Below, piece after piece: positions 30,357 to 33,063 of a stretch of 33,063 bases of DNA. Each line of letters starts with the position of its first letter. Within the stretch, counting starts at the first letter, position 1. Position numbers and translations under genes: made by a program. A model generated the notes under the pieces. It did not search any database, had not been told where the DNA came from, and was given only the letters and a program-made list of their open reading frames with translations. The stretch comes from an uncultured Halieaceae bacterium. GTDB lineage: Bacteria > Pseudomonadota > Gammaproteobacteria > Pseudomonadales > Halieaceae. Location of the stretch: assembly GCA_913048575.1 (NCBI GenBank), contig CAJWWJ010000005.1:1-33063 (forward strand), written 5' to 3'.

Positions 30357-31142
30357 CTATTTTTTTGCTGCTCGCTTGCGCAGTGCCGCCAGGCGCTCAC
30401 CCATCTGACTGTAGTCGACGGTTTTAGCGAAGACATTACCTCGCTCGCCCTCTAGCATTAGCGCATCACCCAAGTTTTGTTTTGCACCATCATTCATAAG
30501 CGCCTTCAAAGCGATCACGGCGTTGGCATCGCCGTCGGCAACTTGGGCTGCACTGGCCAGCGTCTCGTCCATTAAGTTTTCTGGGGTGCAAACGCGATTC
30601 ACCAAACCCCAGGCCTCAGCACGATGCGCATCAATAAAATTACCCGCTAAACTCATTTCACGGGCACGGTTGATGCCGATGATTCGAGTCAATTTTTGAG
30701 ACAGGCCCCATCCCGGTAAAATACCCACCCGCGCATGCGTATCGGCAAAACGAGCCTCGGTGCTGGCAAACAAGTAGTCACACGCCAGTGCCAATTCAAA
30801 TCCACCCGTGACCGCTGCGCCGTTGATCGCGCCTATAATCGGTTGAGGACACTGCTCTAATGCGACAACAATAGGTGAGGCTGGGCCCAGCCCCATCCCT
30901 GTTGAGAGCATTTCCGGCTCATCCGATAAAGCCTTTAAATCGACGCCGGCGCAAAAACTGCGGCCCGCCCCAGTGAGGACAATAGCGCGCACCGTCGTCG
31001 AACTGGCAAGCTCAGTAAAGGTGGCCGTAATCGCCTCAGAAAGGGCTCGATTCAGCGCATTATTAGCCTCAGGACGGTTCAGGGTGACCAGTGCGACGCC
31101 CGACCGCTCTTCTACCGTTACAACAGACATACTGCTCTCCAT
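30357..31142 (-). CDS. enoyl-CoA hydratase/isomerase family protein
   Basis: SVVTVEERSGVALVTLNRPEANNALNRALSEAI...GAGRSFCAGVDLKAL...PIIGAINGAAVTGGFELALACDYLFASTEARFADTHARVGILPGWG; crotonase fold. Confidence 0.93.
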   Translation of the reverse strand: MESSMSVVTVEERSGVALVTLNRPEANNALNRALSEAITATFTELASSTTVRAIVLTGAGRSFCAGVDLKALSDEPEMLSTGMGLGPASPIVVALEQCPQPIIGAINGAAVTGGFELALACDYLFASTEARFADTHARVGILPGWGLSQKLTRIIGINRAREMSLAGNFIDAHRAEAWGLVNRVCTPENLMDETLASAAQVADGDANAVIALKALMNDGAKQNLGDALMLEGERGNVFAKTVDYSQMGERLAALRKRAAKK

Positions 31143-31260
31143 GGCGACTCATTGGTCTGCGCGCTTAATAACCCTCTCGGCACAAAAATCAGATACCGTG
31201 CAGCGAGAATAGCGTCATTCACCGAGTAGGCTCATTTAACCAAAGTGCCGACGGCCAAAC

Positions 31261-32328
31261 TCACCAGGCGGGTTGCATACAAACTTGTTCGGGCATGACA
31301 TTGGGCTGAGTCGGCAATAAATATAATCGGGCAAAGGTCAGCCCAAACAGGGCGCCCAAGCCCAGCCGCTTCGCCTTAGCCGCGATACCAGGTTTTTCTT
31401 CCAGCGCGTCGCGAGCCATTTGCAATTCTCGCATTCGCTCGAGCCCAGCGCGGAAACGCGGGTCATCGGTATTCAGTGTCAGTGGGAAAACCTGTCGTGA
31501 AATCTCGGTCGTGATGTCAAAAACTTGATAGTCAAATTCTGTGACATCCATACCAAAGGCCTCATAGAGCTTCGGTCGAGCATGATCTCTGACATACATC
31601 GTCGAGTACACCGCGACCAAAAAGAAACGAATCCAAAGCTTGTTCATGCCTCGCAATAACTTTGGATCCGATCTCATAATGAGGGCGAACGCCTCACCGT
31701 GAGAAAACTCGTCATTGCACCATTCCAGAAACCATTTAAAGATCGGATGGAAGCGCTGTTCTGGATGCCGCTCAAGATGCCGGAAGATGGTGATATAACG
31801 CGCATAGCCAATTTTTTCGGACAAATAGGTGGCGTAGTAAATAAACTTAGGCTTAAAAAAGGTGTACTCCTTCTCGCGCTTCAACACGCCCAAATCGACC
31901 GCCACACCCAGTTTGTTTAACGCTTTATTAATGAAACCCGCATGGCGAGACTCGTCTCTCGCCATGTAGCGCATCAATTTAGCAATATCGGGGTTACTCA
32001 CATTTTTTTCAATTTCTTGGTAGAGCACGCAACCGGAGTATTCAGCCGTAATCGACGATACCAAAAAATCCAGAAATTCCTCTTTGAGTGCTGGATCCGC
32101 TTCTAAAATCGCCGGATCGTACTCATAGTTTTGCTTGAAGTGGCCTCGATTCGTATCGAGTTCGAAAGCGCGCATCATCTGATCCCATTCTGCTCGAACC
32201 GGCGTGACATCGATGTGCTCCATCGCCGGATAGTCCGTGCAGTAAAATCGAGGTGCTAACGCCCTGCCTTCCAAGGCTTGCTGGGTCGTTAGATTGACCG
32301 CAGCGTCATCGTTGATTAACTCACTCAT
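31261..32328 (-). CDS. acsF: aerobic magnesium-protoporphyrin IX monomethyl ester (oxidative) cyclase
   Basis: APRFYCTDYPAMEHIDVTPVRAEWDQMMRAFELDTNRGHFKQNYEYD, with di-iron motifs SSITAEYSGCVLYQEIEKN, MARDESRHAGFINKAL and WCNDEFSHGEAFALIMRSDPKLL. The ATG at 32328 has a good upstream GGGGGAA; ORF track start is 32376. Confidence 0.95.
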   Translation of the reverse strand: MSELINDDAAVNLTTQQALEGRALAPRFYCTDYPAMEHIDVTPVRAEWDQMMRAFELDTNRGHFKQNYEYDPAILEADPALKEEFLDFLVSSITAEYSGCVLYQEIEKNVSNPDIAKLMRYMARDESRHAGFINKALNKLGVAVDLGVLKREKEYTFFKPKFIYYATYLSEKIGYARYITIFRHLERHPEQRFHPIFKWFLEWCNDEFSHGEAFALIMRSDPKLLRGMNKLWIRFFLVAVYSTMYVRDHARPKLYEAFGMDVTEFDYQVFDITTEISRQVFPLTLNTDDPRFRAGLERMRELQMARDALEEKPGIAAKAKRLGLGALFGLTFARLYLLPTQPNVMPEQVCMQPAW

Positions 32329-32416
32329 CGTATTTCCCCCATCTGTCTTTAACGCCCTCTGCGCGTTATTTAACAAGTTCCCGCAGCAAAGTGTCTAACT
32401 TTTTTACCACATATAT

Positions 32417-32432
32417 GTCAATTTTATTTGAC
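32417..32432. promoter_or_regulatory. inverted repeat GTCAA-N6-TTGAC in the acsF/BLUF divergent intergenic region
   Basis: GTCAATTTTATTTGAC with 5-bp perfect arms. Each arm supplies most of a possible -35 element, TTGACA toward acsF and TTGACT toward BLUF. An adjacent overlapping palindrome ACATATATGT spans 32409-32418. Confidence 0.45.
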
Positions 32433-32511
32433 TATTGGCCCGGTAGCAAGCAATCTGCGCGAAAGGAGTCACCGCGTTGCGGCGACCTAACGCGTCACCA
32501 GCAGGGGCACC

Positions 32512-32997
32512 ATGTCAAATAATATGGCCCAAGAAGACTCCCACACAGAGTATAGCGGCTCGGAAGCACCTGAAAATGCTGTCTTCCATCTGTGCTACGT
32601 CAGCACAGAAACCGAACACTTCACTCAGGAAGATCTCGTTGCGCTGCTGGGCGTCGCACGTACCGCCAATACCGAGCACGACGTGACGGGTTTACTCCTC
32701 TATCGAGAAGGCTCTTTTTACCAACTGCTCGAGGGTAAACAGACAGCGGTAAACCATATTTTTGAAGTGATCAAACAAGATCCTCGACACAAAGATGTGC
32801 GCATCTTGTTCAGCGGCGAAACGGAAACCAGAGAATTCTCAGACTGGCGAATGGGGTTTTTGAATCTAGATGGCGTGAACCCGGAAGCGCTTGCAGGCTT
32901 TTCAAATTTTCTAGAGGTGGACGCACACCCGCAGGAATTTCTCGAAGAGTTAAGCCGTGGAAAGCGCCTCGCGCTGATGTTCAGGACGATGCTTTAG
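32512..32997 (+). CDS. short BLUF-domain (FAD blue-light sensor) protein
   Basis: AVFHLCYVSTETEHFTQEDLVALLGVARTANTEHDVTGLLLYREGSFYQLLEGKQTAVNHIFEVIKQDPRHKDVRILFSGETETREFSDWRMGFLNL; expected BLUF Tyr (CYVS), Asn (ANTEHDVTG), Gln (FYQLLEG) and WxM positions are present. AGGGG lies upstream of the ATG. Confidence 0.95.
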   Translation: MSNNMAQEDSHTEYSGSEAPENAVFHLCYVSTETEHFTQEDLVALLGVARTANTEHDVTGLLLYREGSFYQLLEGKQTAVNHIFEVIKQDPRHKDVRILFSGETETREFSDWRMGFLNLDGVNPEALAGFSNFLEVDAHPQEFLEELSRGKRLALMFRTML

Positions 32998-33063
32998 CCC
33001 GAGACCGGAACTGCGGCCGCCAGACGCCCAGCGCGACATTAGCGGTCGCAACCAAACCAATCA
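32981..33063 (-). CDS. possible 3' end of an unidentified, probably membrane protein (truncated at window edge)
   Basis: Minus-strand frame reads IGLVATANVALGVWRPQFRSRAKASS* from the edge to a TGA at 32981, overlapping the BLUF 3' end by 17 nt. Only 26 codons are visible. Confidence 0.3.
   Translation of the reverse strand, partial: IGLVATANVALGVWRPQFRSRAKASS

Noticed and set aside
32392-32411. Possible PpsR/CrtJ site TGT...ACA upstream of acsF
   Set aside because: Spacing is N14 (TGT-CTAACTTTTTTACC-ACA), not the N12 expected for TGT-N12-ACA.
32477-32686. 69-aa plus-strand ORF overlapping the BLUF gene start
   Set aside because: Out of frame with the clear BLUF translation; no family resemblance.
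1-33063. CRISPR arrays, tRNA/rRNA genes, transposases/integrases, toxin-antitoxin or phage-defence genes
   Set aside because: None recognised on either strand. All large ORFs except antisense artefacts match housekeeping, metabolic or photosensory families.

Overview
The window reads as gammaproteobacterial chromosome, probably from the marine OM60/NOR5 (Halieaceae)-like group; that placement is inferred from gene content only. Most of it is conserved housekeeping sequence. From left to right: a partial class II aldolase, an HxlR regulator, isocitrate lyase (aceA) and purEK. Next is a long minus-strand block from trmJ to der: trmJ-iscR-iscS-iscU-iscA-hscB-hscA-fdx-ndk-rlmN-pilW-ispG-hisS-yfgM-bamB-der. 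Then suhB, secF, secD, purL, mltF, tadA, an AlkA-like glycosylase, an NnrU-family gene and an enoyl-CoA hydratase. At the right edge acsF (aerobic Mg-protoporphyrin IX monomethyl ester cyclase, bacteriochlorophyll synthesis) is divergent from a short BLUF blue-light photoreceptor. The observations most worth following are: (i) the acsF/BLUF pair, whose shared intergenic region carries a GTCAA-N6-TTGAC inverted repeat; (ii) a near-consensus IscR type-1 site over an iscR promoter whose geometry predicts a leaderless or near-leaderless mRNA; (iii) a 15-bp tandem repeat and an overlapping small ORF just upstream of secD, at an atypical purL-secD junction; (iv) the absence of cysE, iscX and rodZ from positions they often occupy in this neighbourhood; (v) a strong-looking ndk promoter overlapping a perfect 7-bp inverted repeat. 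I saw no CRISPR array, tRNA, rRNA, transposase or integrase. No clearly new multi-gene system is evident.
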